NCBI GenBank assembly: GCA_012295275.1
Contig: CM022671.1
Coordinates: forward strand, 6,828,727 to 6,886,226
DNA from: Chrysomallon squamiferum
Lineage: Eukaryota > Mollusca > Gastropoda > Neomphalida > Peltospiridae
Length of the DNA: 57,500 nt
Direction of reading: 5' to 3'
Shown: in pieces, positions 1-12,337 of the stretch
Numbering within the stretch: the stretch's first letter is position 1
Layout of the letters: the number at the start of each line of letters is the position of its first letter
Program-made: the position numbers and the translations under genes
Notes under the pieces: generated by a model
What the model saw: the letters and a program-made list of their open reading frames with translations, nothing else
What the model was told of the DNA's origin: nothing
The model's database searches: none

Positions 1-489
1 AAGAACTGAAATACGTAAGAAATCTGACTGTTTTGTTTTTACAATACAGACGTCTGTCTAGTTTTGTAAAGTTCAGGAAAAGACAAAGTGCGACAGATGA
101 TTTACTACATGACAAAACAAGATGAAGTAGTCGAAATGTAGGTGATCTATCATTACACATACCTTATTATTACTCTGAACTCCAATGTCACCATTCTTGT
201 CAGTTTTATCATCTCCGGTTTATAATCTAACACATTCTTATAAATTTTTTAACGTCATCATGACTCATCAATATAATCATTATGAATGAACCTTCCAATG
301 TGGTGTAACATCATCATCATCATTTATCATCTTTGTGAATGTCGTTAGAACAACATTCAGACACATTCTGTAATGTGTTTAATATCTATTTTAAGCAACA
401 ACAACAACAACAACAACAAGAGTAATAAAAATAACGATAATAATGATCATCATAGTAGTAAAAGTAATAATAATAATAATAATAATACA

Positions 490-535
<46 letters not shown>

Positions 536-809
536 TAATAGTAGCTTTAGAAGTAGTAGTAGTAGTAATATTAATAATAATAAAACAACAACAACAACAA
601 CAACAATAATAATATTTCAGTAGAAGAAATGTTCAAAGCTCTTATATAAACTATACATGAGATTCCACCTCATCAACTGTTTATTTATTTATTTATTTAT
701 TTATTTATTTGTTGTTCTTCTTCTTACTATTACTGTTAATAATATTACTGCTGCTGTTGTTGTTGTAAATGACAAAGACGTGCAGACAAACAGACATAGA
801 TACATCAGT
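1..809. other. Gene-free left edge with AAT/CAA microsatellites
   Basis: I see no supported gene here. The stretch holds CAA repeats near 397-419 and 579-606, an AAT-type microsatellite at about 466-537, and a TTTA repeat at about 679-710. The open frame of about 78 codons at 373-609 is poly-Asn from the microsatellite and is not a credible protein. Confidence 0.7.
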
Positions 810-1049
810 CAGTAACGTGCAGAGGTCTGGTGATGCCCGGGGCCAATAGCTTGATTGTGTGCCCCAAAGACTCAAGTATAAGGCCCAGTACTGAGAAATA
901 TTATGACAAAGGAAGGTATTTTGAACATGCAAAAATGGATGAAACATAAAATAAATATAAATCAACCAAATTTATTAAGTTCTTTTCTCTGATTGGGTGC
1001 CCCTCTTCAATTTGGATGCCTAGGGCCACCGCCCTTTCGCACGCCACTG
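810..1049. mobile_element. Degraded hAT-like non-autonomous DNA transposon
   Basis: The right end, read on the minus strand, begins CAGTGGCGTGCGAAAGGGCG. The left end on the plus strand begins CAGTAACGTGCAGAGGTCTG. These form an imperfect terminal inverted repeat, and the inner bases of both ends continue in GGTG and GGCC-rich sequence. CAGTGGCG-type ends are typical of hAT elements. I found no convincing 8-bp target duplication (acatcagt on the left, atagcatt on the right), and the 240-bp interior has no transposase, so this would be an old MITE or fragment. Confidence 0.5.
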
Positions 1050-1224
1050 ATAGCATTGCACTCAAGGCTAAGACTGTAGATCATTGTTATCCTTTGTAAG
1101 CAAAGGTCAACTCAGTTCACATAGGTCAGAGTACAGAGTACTGAATCCCCGATATCTGGTACATTGGGCGGTAATACGTCATAACAAAACTGAAGTAAAA
1201 TACACATTGTTTGTTAGACATGAA

Positions 1225-1256
<32 letters not shown>

Positions 1257-2070
1257 ATAAAATTTGTTCCACTCTCTTTTTCTCTGTTGTTTTTCTTTTC
1301 CATTTTTGTGTTCCCCTCACCCCCACAGATATATAATGATTTTTGTGTGTTTCAAAACAGATCATTCTTTTAATAGCTCATTAGAGCTTAATGTTTTGTG
1401 TTTCTTTCATAAGAATGTAGAATATTACAAAATTTTAATATCCGAACATATTTAGTTATTGCATTACACAGGTCAAGTGTCTTACACAAATTGATTCTTA
1501 ATATGTTTTTTAAATTTACTTTGTTTTTGAAACTGCAGAATAAAGGGAGACAACCTGTAGATATTTCATCACAATGAAGACTTGGAAGCTGCTAAATTAT
1601 TCACTTAAATGGAACATTTTTATACACATAGCTTAATGACGTTATATATTTGTGTATGGTCTAAGCATGTAAGTCAAAATGATATTTAAATAAATAAATA
1701 AATAAATAAAAGAAACAATATGAGTGTCTCAGCGATATATTTTAATTTTCAAAACTGTTATTAATCTAAAACATTAAAACATTAGTTGTTAAAACATTTG
1801 TTTCTGAACCAGCTTGTCTAAATCTGTCAACAGCTTTTAAAACACTCTTACACTGACTGTTTGTTCGGCATTGTCAAGTTTTATTCTCTCTCACCGTTAG
1901 TGTTAGTATGTTAGTGTGTTACTAAAAATAGTTTACATTTCTTAAATTTATCAAACTTTCTAAACATGACGTCTTATCATTTAAGAGAAGTGAAAATCAT
2001 TATTCATTTCTCCAGAGTCGAACTCGCAACCAGTCAATAACAAACTGATCTACTGTTTATATCTATATCA

Positions 2071-2102
<32 letters not shown>

Positions 2103-2580
2103 GTATATGTTTATATGTGAATGTATATATATATATACATGTAACACACATATGTATGTATGTATGTAGATATATGTGTATCATATGAATATATATGTGT
2201 ATGTGTATCTGTACATGTACATGTATGTCTATATAGATGTATATTATTGTGTCTGTGTGTATGTGTGTAAGTGTGTATGTGTATTCTAATACAATATTTA
2301 CAGAATGTTTTAATAGAACGTTCATTTTTATATATTTATTACACCAGTTTACATTATTATAAAGCGTATGTGAATAGCTAGTACAAAGTTTGTCCTAACA
2401 ATCCTACTTAAATTCAGTTTTGTACACCATTCACTAAACTAAGTGTAAGTGAGACAAACACACTAGTACTATGCTACTGGTAAGTGTAGTGGAGGTGGTT
2501 GTGTACTAAACACTGAGTGATGACCGTGACGTGCATTCAGGAAAATATTGCTGCAGCTCTCTTTTGATCGCTTTTAAACT
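1050..2580. other. Non-coding region upstream of gene A
   Basis: No gene is supported. The region is AT-rich, with an AT repeat near 1231-1253, AAAT repeats near 1689-1711, an ATCT repeat at about 2070-2102 and a TATG/GTAT-rich tract to about 2285. Reading frames here arise from these simple repeats. Confidence 0.6.
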
Positions 2581-2589
2581 TCCGCTTAA

Positions 2590-2795
2590 ACTACGTCACG
2601 CTTCACTGCTGCTGTTATTTATATCACACTCGCTGACGGGAGGTTACAGCAGTAAGAGGAATAATAATAGTACCTACTCACAGTCGCGAAATTACTCTCT
2701 ATTTTTTTTTTTTGACGAATATTAATTAGACGGAAGTCAGAATGCACGTCGTATGTTCAGTGAACTCTTCGTGTTGCTGGATTGTGTATATAAAG
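2590..2795 (+). promoter_or_regulatory. Gene A promoter: CRE-like site, ETS-like block, TATA box
   Basis: Three elements recur in the same order before gene B. The first is CTACGTCAC near 2590, a CRE-like site. The second is GAATATTAATTAGACGGAAG near 2717, which combines an AT-rich homeodomain-like stretch with a GGAAG ETS core. The third is a TATA box, TATATAAAG, at 2787-2795. The 20 or so bases from the TATA box onwards are nearly identical in both copies. Transcription probably starts near 2815-2820. The factors that bind are inferred from motif shape only. Confidence 0.65.
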
Positions 2796-2874
2796 ATAAG
2801 TTTTGTTGATATTTTTGTCAGACAGCAATTGTATCTCCTTTACACATGATCTACTGAAACCGCGGGTTTGTATG

Positions 2875-2876
<2 letters not shown>

Positions 2877-2954
<78 letters not shown>
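2877..2954. repeat. (CT)n microsatellite in gene A intron 1
   Basis: About 78 bp of uninterrupted CT lies just downstream of the likely 5' UTR donor (GTATGT at 2870), followed by TTA/TTTA-rich sequence up to the acceptor at about 3048. Confidence 0.9.
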
Positions 2955-2955
<1 letters not shown>

Positions 2956-3067
2956 TATTATTATTATTTATTTATTTTATTTTTATTTTTTATTTATTTT
3001 ATTTTTAATTTATTTTTATTATTTTTATTATTATTTTTTTTTTTTCAGAAGCATAATTAAGAAAAAG

Positions 3068-3347
3068 ATGACCGGATTTTCCATACTGTGTTTGTGCGCA
3101 TGCGTTGTTCTGACGTCGGCTACGTACTACAGTCCTCAGTCTTTCGACGACTATGATTATAACAGCTACATCAGACCTGGTTACTATGGCAACATCAACT
3201 CATTTCAAGCAGGTATGTAGTGCTTACGTCTTTGTATCTGCCAATTTATAAAGGCAACGCAACTGTTAAAAGTAAAATTAATAACAATCATGTAGTAATA
3301 AATACTGGCTTACTTCATGACACGTTCTGTGAGATATTTACGAAAAG

Positions 3348-3382
<35 letters not shown>

Positions 3383-4408
3383 ATTAATTAAATAAGTATG
3401 ATGTGTATTTCATACGAATTTTGTTATTATCATTATTTTATTTTGTGCTGTTTCTTTCTTTCTTATATATTTTTTATGTGTAAAATTTCATGTTTTGTGT
3501 TGAAACAATTAATCAACACTGTGTAAGGCTGGGCAGTAATAATACGTGTTTTTATTTTCTGTTGTAGGTTACCCTACTTGGCCGGGTGGAATGATACCAT
3601 CAAACAGATATGGCCTTCACTTACGTAAGTTGGATTATATTTCTTTCTGCTTGTTGAAAATGGAATAAGATTATATTTAATTAGAGCGATACCAAGAGTT
3701 AAAATACAATTTGATAAAAAAAATATATATATATATATAAATAAATAAATAAATAAATAAAAAATAAATAAATAAATGAAATGACAAAATAAAGTAACAA
3801 TTAATTGAGAAAATGGAGGTCAGACAAGTTTTACAGGTAAATTGTCTGAATAAAAATAAACACTTCATAAAATGTATCAGTAGTATAAAAAAAATGAACT
3901 TCAGACTTTGATACGTCTGTTTATTCTGTAAAAACACTAATCGTAAATTAAGTCTAACAATTATTAACGTTTTCTTTTAACACCAGGCTACAGAAGATCT
4001 ACAACATACAGACAGCCAAGACACTCAAAGTACAACAAACACGGCAGGAAAGGATTCAACAGTTTCACTGGTGCAGGACAACCTGGCTTCGGTGCACAAT
4101 TTCAAACTGGTCAGTGGAACACGGGATTCGGAGGCCAATTTCAAAACCAGCCATGGAATAATGGATTGACCGGCCAGTTTCAAAATGGGCCATTGAATAA
4201 TGGAGTCACCGGCCAGTTTCAAAATGGGCCATTGACCGACCAGTTTCCAAATGGGCCATTGAATAGCCGGGTTCAAAATGGAGCCTGGAATAATGGAATG
4301 GTTGGACGGAGTCAGAATGGGGCGTGGAATAACGGATTCGCTGGGCAGGTTCAAAATGGTGCAGTTAATAACGGACGTTTTATGAACACAAGATTTAACA
4401 GATGGTAA
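3068..4408 (+). CDS. Gene A: secreted basic Asn/Gly/Gln-repeat protein
   Basis: The coding exons are 3068-3212, 3568-3624 and 3987-4408, all with GT-AG borders and compatible phases, giving 207 residues. A non-coding 5' exon ends near 2869 and splices to an acceptor just before 3049. Residues 1-18 form a signal peptide (cleavage expected after TSA). A Tyr-rich acidic segment follows, then R68-Y-R-R71, which fits a furin-type site, and a Lys/Arg/His-rich linker. The C-terminal half has degenerate repeats of the type GQFQNGPLN with longer 13-residue variants ending in NNG. No catalytic domain or cysteine framework is visible in the mature part. It is clearly paralogous to gene B, about 5.2 kb downstream. 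Extracellular structural roles (shell matrix, mucus or adhesive) are possible by composition, but I do not recognise the family. The terminal exon near 4904 carries a polyadenylation signal. Confidence 0.85.
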
Positions 4409-4419
4409 ACAGCTAGATG

Positions 4420-4732
<313 letters not shown>

Positions 4733-4780
4733 TCTGTGCGTGTCTGTGTGTGTGTCTCTGTCTTTTCTCTCTCTGTATAG

Positions 4781-4813
<33 letters not shown>

Positions 4814-4903
4814 TGATATTTATGTATATGTATAAATACATGTACAAAGTATTATTTTCTGTATGTTTTAACAAAATATAAAAGCTGTTTATTTGTTTTA
4901 CAG

Positions 4904-4985
4904 GTAAATTCCAAAATGAACTACAAACTGTGAAAACCTCAATTCTCACTACTTTGATAAATAAATTTGTATATAAATCATACGT
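4904..4985 (+). other. Gene A 3'-terminal exon with polyadenylation signal
   Basis: A good acceptor (TTTTACAG) ends at 4903, and AATAAA lies at 4960-4965. The exon begins GTAA. If the donor at 4404/4405 (GATG|GTAAAC) is used, joining to this exon re-creates the final Trp codon and a TAA stop, so the protein is the same whether or not the intron is removed. Gene B has the equivalent exon at 9874. Confidence 0.6.
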
Positions 4986-4989
4986 CTTT

Positions 4990-7640
4990 TTTATTTATTT
5001 ATTTATTTATACATACACATACATATACGCAGACAGACAGACAGACAGAGAATCATACATACAAACATACACACCTACACACATATACATACACATATAC
5101 ATAGATACATGCATACATGCATATATACATACTACATACACACATACATATATACATACATACGTATAATATGTAATATGTACAGGTATATACACGTTGA
5201 TACATGCATAGATATATACGTATTTATACACGTACATATGTTAACAGTACATACTAGAAAAACAAAATGCACGCAAAAATGACGAAAGAGGCTTCGTGCC
5301 AAGTCTCATCAGCGGCATCTGACAGGTTTGTGACGTCATGATTGGACTTTGTCCTCGTGCGTCAGAGCGTTCCCGAATATTGTCTATGTGCAGAGTCTAA
5401 CCAGACAGAGAATATTTACATACGTACATACGTACCTGTATTAATAATGAGAAAAAATAAGAATAACCTGAGATACAACCATTTTTCTCTGCTTCCCAGA
5501 TTGACTGGTTTCTACCAATTAAAATTAACTTGTTTATTTTTGTTTGTATCATACTCCGATCTTTTATTCAACACAGATATTAAATTATTTTTAAAAACAA
5601 CAACAAACAAACAAACAAACACAATATTTCGTTACTGAAATAATATAACACTAAATGTTGTTCATGCGGGGACGTGCACGCTGCAGGTTAACGAGGTAGC
5701 TGCAGTTGTCTCCTAAATCAGTGCAGTGCAATAGTTTTGTTGTAAGATGCATTTGAATCCGAAATTGTTGTGATACGTCTAAACTGAGTAATAGTTCATT
5801 CAAATCTTTCTCTTTTTTTGTTGTTTTTTGAAAGCTGCCACCAATGAAATCCTGAATACCCAGTGCACATAGGCTCAGAATAACGCTGAAATTTATCACA
5901 ATTATTATCACAATCTGATTTCTCAGATATAACGTCTTCACCTCTTCTTCCCAAACACCGCTTGATGAATTTTAGCGTTTTTCTAATACTCATTTCCATC
6001 TCTGGTTTTCACTCGTTACAGATGTATACTAATATTCATTGTCAGACATAAACTGGATTCACATTTAAAATATAAAAATATAAAACAAAATGAATGGTAA
6101 AAGAAGTCGGCTTTAAAGGTTACACTCTACATACTAATATATTGTTGAAGATGCTGATGAAGATGATGATGATGATGAAGTTGGCGATGTTGACGATATT
6201 AACAAGACGAAGAACAAGAACGGTACTAATAACAAAAATAATACATTAGCAATAAAAGACTACTGTAGTAATAACAGTATCAACATAATCAATACAAACA
6301 AAAACTACAAAATAAAATATAATAATAAAACAGCGAGAAAGAGATAGACAGATAGACAGATAGACAGACTGATAGATAGACTGAAATAGACAAACAGTAG
6401 TAGTTAAATCAGTGGTAGTAATTGCAATGACAATGAAAAGATTTTGAATTGTAGGATTACAGTAAAGGGAAGAATATAGTACATGTACAAAATAACAGTA
6501 AAATTAAAATGCACGTGCGTGGGGGATATACACTCACATTTAGGTCAAACGAACATTTAAAAAATAATGGTTAAGTGCAATCGTACTTTTGTTGTTAAAC
6601 TAATAATTATGTAAAATATATTTTTGGATGTCTTGTATATTTATGAGGTTTTTTTTTACGAATTTAATAACAGAGGATGTTCACATTAAATATATTATTG
6701 CATTCATCTCCAATTTTCTCAAACCACCAAAAATATAATTTTATTTTTTATTTTATTATTATTATTTTATTTTATTTTTATTTTTATTTTATTTATTTTT
6801 TTTTTTTTTTTTTTATCTCATAATATTATATCGTCGTCAAATTATCTTTTAAGACAGCACCATAAGATAACTTTCTAATTCATTTTTGTAAATTCTATAA
6901 TTAAAACCATTTGGAGACGGTATCAGTTATATTTTTCCACATTTGTAAAAACTGAACATGTAACAATTTGGAAATTGTTTTACGTAACCATTTAAATATT
7001 ATTAAAGCTGTGAAAATTTATATCGTGAATTATGGATACCATACATTAAATAATACAGCTGAGACGAAATCGTGTTTTAGCTTATAGAAATTAGATGCTT
7101 CCAAAAGGTGGCATCATACCATTTCACCTAAGTCGATAAATCCAGGGGTTTATTTATTAACACTTCTTCTGTTAATTGTACATTTGTAAAACCTGATATT
7201 ACACAACCACACAGTAAAATTGGTTGTACGAGTTTGTCAAATAAATCAAATAAACTGTCACTGAAGAGATTATTCTGCAGTTTTTCATTGCTTAATTATA
7301 TAAATCTTTTACATTGTAATTGATTAGAGCACTTTAAAAAAATAATAATAATCAACTCCATCCTGTAGTAGTAGTAGCAGTAATTACATGAGTAGTAATA
7401 GTAGTCGTCGATGTTGACGATGTTTTGTAATAGTATTAACACAGGTTGTGTTCAATTCAGGATCATGGGATCCATTCTGCCAGCTTGACAGGTTGAAAGC
7501 CATCTAACCTTGTATGAAACACGAGTTATTATAAACTAAATACTAAACATAGAGCAACACTCCACAAATAACCGTTCTATTTTGTGAACCAGCGATAACA
7601 AAACGACAAACTATAGATCAGTTTCACTTCTGGTTTTCAG
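4990..7640. other. Intergenic region between genes A and B
   Basis: No gene is supported. The region contains ATAC/TATA-type simple repeats at about 4990-5240, a CAAA repeat near 5605-5620, GATA/GACA repeats near 6340-6375, a T-rich low-complexity stretch at about 6735-6815 and short TAG/GTA repeats near 7367-7410. The short reading frames lack homology that I recognise and lack splice structure. Confidence 0.6.
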
Positions 7641-7664
7641 TGTCATTAACCTGCTTCCACCAGA

Positions 7665-7896
7665 ACTACGTCACACCTGACTGGTTCTTTGACTTGTTGA
7701 ATGATTTACAGGCACCAGTTGACGTACAGTTACGAACACTGACGGAAGACAACGAAGGGATACCTACGTACAGTGATTGTAATCGGCTAACAAACAAGGA
7801 AACGTATTGTTTTGATTGATGAATATTAATGAGACGGAAGTGGAAGGAAGGAACGCATTTGCATTGACCAGTTAGTTTTACACAAAGTATATAAAG
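7665..7896 (+). promoter_or_regulatory. Gene B promoter, matching the gene A promoter
   Basis: CTACGTCAC lies near 7667, GAATATTAATGAGACGGAAG lies near 7820, and the TATA box TATATAAAG is at 7888-7896. The segment from TATA through about 15 further bases matches gene A nearly exactly. The 5' UTR exon would run from about 7918 to 7950, where GAACAG|GTAAGA is a strong donor. The shared element order suggests co-expression of A and B, which is inference. Confidence 0.65.
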
Positions 7897-7994
7897 ATAA
7901 GTTTTGCTGAAAGTTTCAAAACACATTTGTATTCTACTTTCGAAGAACAGGTAAGAATTATGCATGCTTGTATGTATGTACGTACGTGAGTATG

Positions 7995-8028
<34 letters not shown>

Positions 8029-8245
8029 GCATGTATGTATATTATTGTGTTTGTACTTATATATGTATGCATGTATGTTTGTGTGTGTATGTGTGTGTGT
8101 GTGTCTGTGTGTGATATTTAAATTTATTTCATCGATATTTACCTATTTACACATTAAAAATATTTCTAAAGAAGTAGATAGAAAGAAACTTTAACTATTC
8201 ACGTTGATAATTTGTTCTATTTCAGAACGTGTAAAAGAAAACAAA

Positions 8246-8446
8246 ATGATTGGAGTTTCCATATTGTGTTTATGTGCATGTGTTGTTCTGACGTCAGCAA
8301 CGTATTACAGACCTCGTACTTACAGCAATTATGACAACAGCTATATCATGCCTGGTTACTATAGCAACTACAACACATTCCCATCAGGTGAATATTTATG
8401 TATTTGTTTATTTATTTACAAATACTACCTTTTCTACTACTACTGA

Positions 8447-8477
<31 letters not shown>

Positions 8478-9439
8478 GTTATTGTTATTGTTATTATTAT
8501 TGTTATTATTATTGTTGTTATTATTGTTGTTATTATTGATGATATTGTTTTTGTTACTATTACTGAAGGTACTGAATATTCTGTAAATACAATAAAAATT
8601 TAAAAAAATAAATAAATAAATAAAGTACAATAAAATTAAATTTAAAAAATGATAATAATAATATATTGTAATATTATTACGTGTTTCTTTTCTGTTGTAG
8701 GTTATCCCACATTGCAAGGAGGAATCATACCATCAAACAAATATGGCCGACACTTGCGTAAGTTAATTTTTTTCTGCTGATTATTATTTGTCTTGTACAG
8801 TAAGTTGTATATTACAAATATTTAGCTATCTTCGCGTTTTGTGAGTGCTTTTTCATTTTATTTTTAATATTTGTGAGAGTTTAATTTTAATATATTCACA
8901 CACCAGGCTACAGAAGGTCTACAACATACAGACAGCCAAGACGCTCAAAGTACAACAAACACGGCAGGAAAGGATTCAACAGTTTCACTGGTGTAGGACA
9001 GTCTGGCTTCGGTGCACAAATTCAAACTGGTCAGTGGAACACGGGATTCGGAGGCCAATTTCAAAACCGGCCATTGAATGGCCAGTTTCAAAATGGTCCA
9101 TTGACCGGCCAGTTTCAAAATGGGCCATTGAATGGCCAGTTTCAAAATGGTCCATTGACCGGCCAGTTTCAAAATGGGCCATTGAATGGCCAGTTTCAAA
9201 ATGGTCCATTGACCGGCCAGTTTCAAAATGGGCCATTGACCGGCCAGTTTCAAAATGGTCCATTGACCGGCCAGTTTCAAAATGGTCCATTGAATGGCCG
9301 GGTTCAAAATGGAGCCTGGAATAATGGAATGGTCGGACGGATTCAGAATGGGGCGTGGAATAACGGATTCCCTGGGCAGTTTCAAAATGGTGCAGTTAAT
9401 AACGGACGTTTTATGAATACAAGATTTAACAGATGGTAA
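8246..9439 (+). CDS. Gene B: secreted basic Gln/Asn/Gly-repeat protein
   Basis: The coding exons are 8246-8387, 8701-8757 and 8907-9439, giving 243 residues. The 5' acceptor is TATTTCAG at 8225, and I chose the start that begins a signal peptide nearly identical to gene A (residues 1-18). An upstream in-frame ATG at 8204 lies in the intron. R67-Y-R-R70 is again a furin-like motif, followed by a basic linker and then nine consecutive 9-residue units GQFQNGPL(T/N), encoded by a 27-bp minisatellite at 9053-9295. The last 50 or so residues match gene A closely. Exon 2 of both genes is exactly 57 nt. The cleaner repeats imply recent expansion or homogenisation compared with gene A. Function is unknown. 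An extracellular structural, mucus or shell-matrix role is only a compositional guess. Confidence 0.88.
8446..8550. repeat. (ATT/GTT)n microsatellite in gene B intron
   Basis: Trinucleotide ATT/GTT repeats fill much of the intron after the signal-peptide exon. The apparent poly-Leu, poly-Ile or poly-Asn frames here are repeat artefacts. Confidence 0.85.
9053..9295 (+). repeat. In-frame 27-bp coding minisatellite, nine units
   Basis: Nine tandem 27-bp units each encode GQFQNGPL plus Thr or Asn. The first unit is variant (Arg for Gly). Most differences between units are a G/T change in the glycine codon and the ACC/AAT choice at the last residue. Copy number is therefore likely to vary between individuals. 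Confidence 0.95.
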
Positions 9440-9491
9440 ACAGGTAGTTGCTCAATTTTTCTATTTGATGATGTTGATACTGTTATTACTA

Positions 9492-9493
<2 letters not shown>

Positions 9494-9549
<56 letters not shown>
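9494..9549. repeat. (TG)n microsatellite in gene B terminal intron
   Basis: About 28 TG units lie in the intron that follows the gene B stop codon (donor CAG|GTAGTT at 9444, or GATG|GTAAAC at 9436). A further GTA/GTT repeat lies at about 9770-9845. Confidence 0.9.
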
Positions 9550-9550
<1 letters not shown>

Positions 9551-9873
9551 GAATATGCGTCTGTGTATGTTTAAATTCAGTTTTATGTAAAAGCTTTAGA
9601 ACATGTTATTTTGCTCGTTTTTATTTTGAAATATATTTTAAACTGAGAATATCAGTACTAGCTTTAGTTGTAGCAGAGGCAGCAGACGTATAATTGTAGC
9701 TGTTATTATTAATATTCTGCTACCACTGCAACTATTATAACTAAAAATATTATCATTATTGTTGTTATTATTAGTAGTAGTATTAATAGTAGTAGTTGTA
9801 GTAGTAGTAGTAGTAGTAGTTGTTGTTGTTGTTGTAGTAGTAGTCGTATTAAATGTGTTATTTTGTTTTGCAG

Positions 9874-9970
9874 ATGATGAGAGACGGGTGTATGATGACG
9901 TCAGATGTGAAATCCTTACTTTGATCTATAATAATTGTATTTATCAATAAATCTATATTTTACACTCAAA
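9874..9970 (+). other. Gene B 3'-terminal exon with polyadenylation signal
   Basis: The acceptor TTTTGCAG ends at 9873 and AATAAA lies at 9946-9951. The exon has no long reading frame and is the counterpart of the gene A terminal exon. Confidence 0.6.
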
Positions 9971-9974
9971 GTGT

Positions 9975-10825
9975 CCTGTTTTCATTCCTATTGTAAACAA
10001 GTAAAATGACTTCATCTGGCTGCATTCTGTAACATGATAAAAAAAAAAAAAATGATCACATCTGTGATTAAATGAAAACAAAATTAAAAATGTAAACAAA
10101 AAAGGAACAATTATATATAAGAAAATATTCAATAGTAATTATTATTGTTGTCGTTGTTATTAACATTATTATTATTACTGTTATTATTATTAATAGTAGT
10201 ACTAGTAGTAGTAACTATAGTAGTAGTTATACTAGTAATATTAGCAATAGTATTGGTAAAACTAACAGTAGGACTAATACTGGTAACAGGAGTAGTAGTT
10301 TTAATAGTTGTAGTAGTAATAGAAGAACTAGTAGTAGTAGTAGTAGAAGTAACAATAGTAGTAATAGTAGTACTAGTAGTAGCAGTAGTAGTAAACAATC
10401 AAAATTAAGTATAAAGTAAAATGAACATTACCTTAAATGCAGAGTGGTCTTGTAAAAATATTCGGTACTGAAAATTTTGTATTTATATATTTTAATAGTA
10501 GTAGTAGTTTATATTTATATATTTTATGAAATTTTATAATGTTCTTACTCTCAGACAACCTTCATCAAAAATTTCTTTCCCTATTTATTTGAAACAAAGC
10601 TTGGATTTCACAATTTCTAAATTATATTCTTTCTTATAGAGACGCAGAACTTCATAAAAGTCATTTATTATAAATTTATCAAAAAAAGTAAAAAAGAAAA
10701 AAGTTTCAAATCGTAAATATTCTGACGATGATGATGATATAAAAAAATCATTATATTGATAAAATATAGTGACTAAAATGTACGTTTCGCATAAAACATT
10801 TGGTGATTGTCGTAATTTAAATTTG

Positions 10826-10868
<43 letters not shown>

Positions 10869-11543
10869 AAAGCCCGAGCATGCGCAGTCTGACTAGAGAG
10901 AGACGGATAAACAGGAAGACAGTTAAACAGAGACATATAGATAGATATAAAACATAAATAAGCCCATCATAAAAAGTAAAACAAACAGACAGGGGCGTGA
11001 AATAGAATTTGATTTTCTCTGTCATGTTTGATTTCCGCTGGTGTTTGTAAAATAAATATATAGTATATTTATTACACGATGTTAACTAATTCATATGAAG
11101 TCTGCGACATTCACATGTTAATAAGCTGGGATCTGTCAAAAGAAGAAACGCACACGCAATATCACTAATTCACAGAGAGACTGTCGGGTATAATAAAAAA
11201 AAAAAAAAAAAAAAAATGAGAGAGACAAAAGCATATTGAAATCTGTCAAAACTATTTTTTTTAAATCATGAATGGCAAATGAGAGAACTGTGGCGGAAAT
11301 TAACGAAGTTTTAGAAGAGTGATGTATGTTTTGTATGAAAGACAAAGAAAACAAAGGAAGGTGATGTTGATACTGTGTATGTCTGTCGCGACGTCAAAAC
11401 ACGGTCAGTCACTTCCAGTAATGAATGTATAAACATAGATCTTTCCTGCAAAACTGTACAGCAACCACTTAACTGATCTGTTTTATAGGTAAGCGTTTTA
11501 GTATTATTATTATTATCATCAATATATTATTATCATAATCATA

Positions 11544-11591
<48 letters not shown>

Positions 11592-11965
11592 AGAAGAAGA
11601 AGAAGAAGAAAATAAACAAAAAGAAGCTAAATTGAAAACAAATGTATATTTCAAGTGTTTTTTCTTACTTTGTTTTGTTTCGTTTTGCTTTTTGTGTTTG
11701 TTTAAAACATTGTAACAATATTTTTTCAGGTATTTCTGAGTTTGAGCTCATCTGTGAAGGCCAAGATAAAGCTCAAAATTTAAAATACATAATTTGTTAT
11801 TGTTATTTGTTATTTTTTTTTAATGTATTTTCAAACAATAAAAAAACAAAACAAAAAAGTTTAATTTTTTATCAGTATTTCGTTGTTTATTTCTTTTCTT
11901 TTCTAGAATCATCTCTCTTTTTCTCTTTGTTGTCTTCTCTGCATTGTGACAATAATAATAATAAC

Positions 11966-12018
<53 letters not shown>

Positions 12019-12337
12019 CGATGATAATGATAAGAAAAATGTGTACTAAATAAGAATGATGAAAAAAATATTTATGGAAATGACGCAGATGAAGTTCAAG
12101 AATTACATCCTACATTCACTGATCTTCCCCATTACAAGCAAACATAGAAAGTATATTTTTTAAATATTATAATTTGTTAGTTTCCCCAAATTCAAAAATC
12201 TCGCATCCGCCCCTGAAAGTAAAGTAATAACAAACTATAATTTGTGTTTGTGTGCGTGAGTGCGCGCGCACGCGCGTTAAACAAGTGTAGCCTGACAACT
12301 GCAAAATACAAAAATTATTAAATTAATGCATAAAATA
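9975..12337. other. Gene-free region rich in simple repeats
   Basis: No gene is supported. The region includes a TAG/TTA repeat field at about 10140-10395, a CA repeat at 10830-10864, poly-A near 11195, a TTA repeat near 11546-11592, and an AAT repeat at about 11945-12017. An alternating GC/GT run near 12262-12276 could form Z-DNA. One interspersed repeat copy is described separately. Confidence 0.6.
11640..11790 (+). repeat. Interspersed repeat, copy 1
   Basis: About 130-150 bp here match 15360-15490 closely, including CATTGTAACAAT, a TTTTCAGG stretch and GAGTTTGAGCTCATCTG. One copy is intergenic and the other is in an ALG10 intron, so this is a dispersed repeat family. No ends or transposase were identified. 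Confidence 0.75.

Noticed and set aside
1990-2050. tRNA-like B-box (GAGTTCGACTC on the minus strand)
   Set aside because: No matching A-box, cloverleaf or acceptor stem could be folded. It may be a SINE fragment or chance.
8204-8245. Upstream in-frame ATG extending gene B
   Set aside because: The added residues lie before the acceptor CTATTTCAG at 8225, in intron sequence. The gene A counterpart has no such extension.
8945-9385. Minus-strand frame of 146 codons opposite gene B (and 109 codons opposite gene A)
   Set aside because: It is antisense to a repeat whose unit is stop-free in several frames. The sense strand has signal peptide, splice sites and paralog support.
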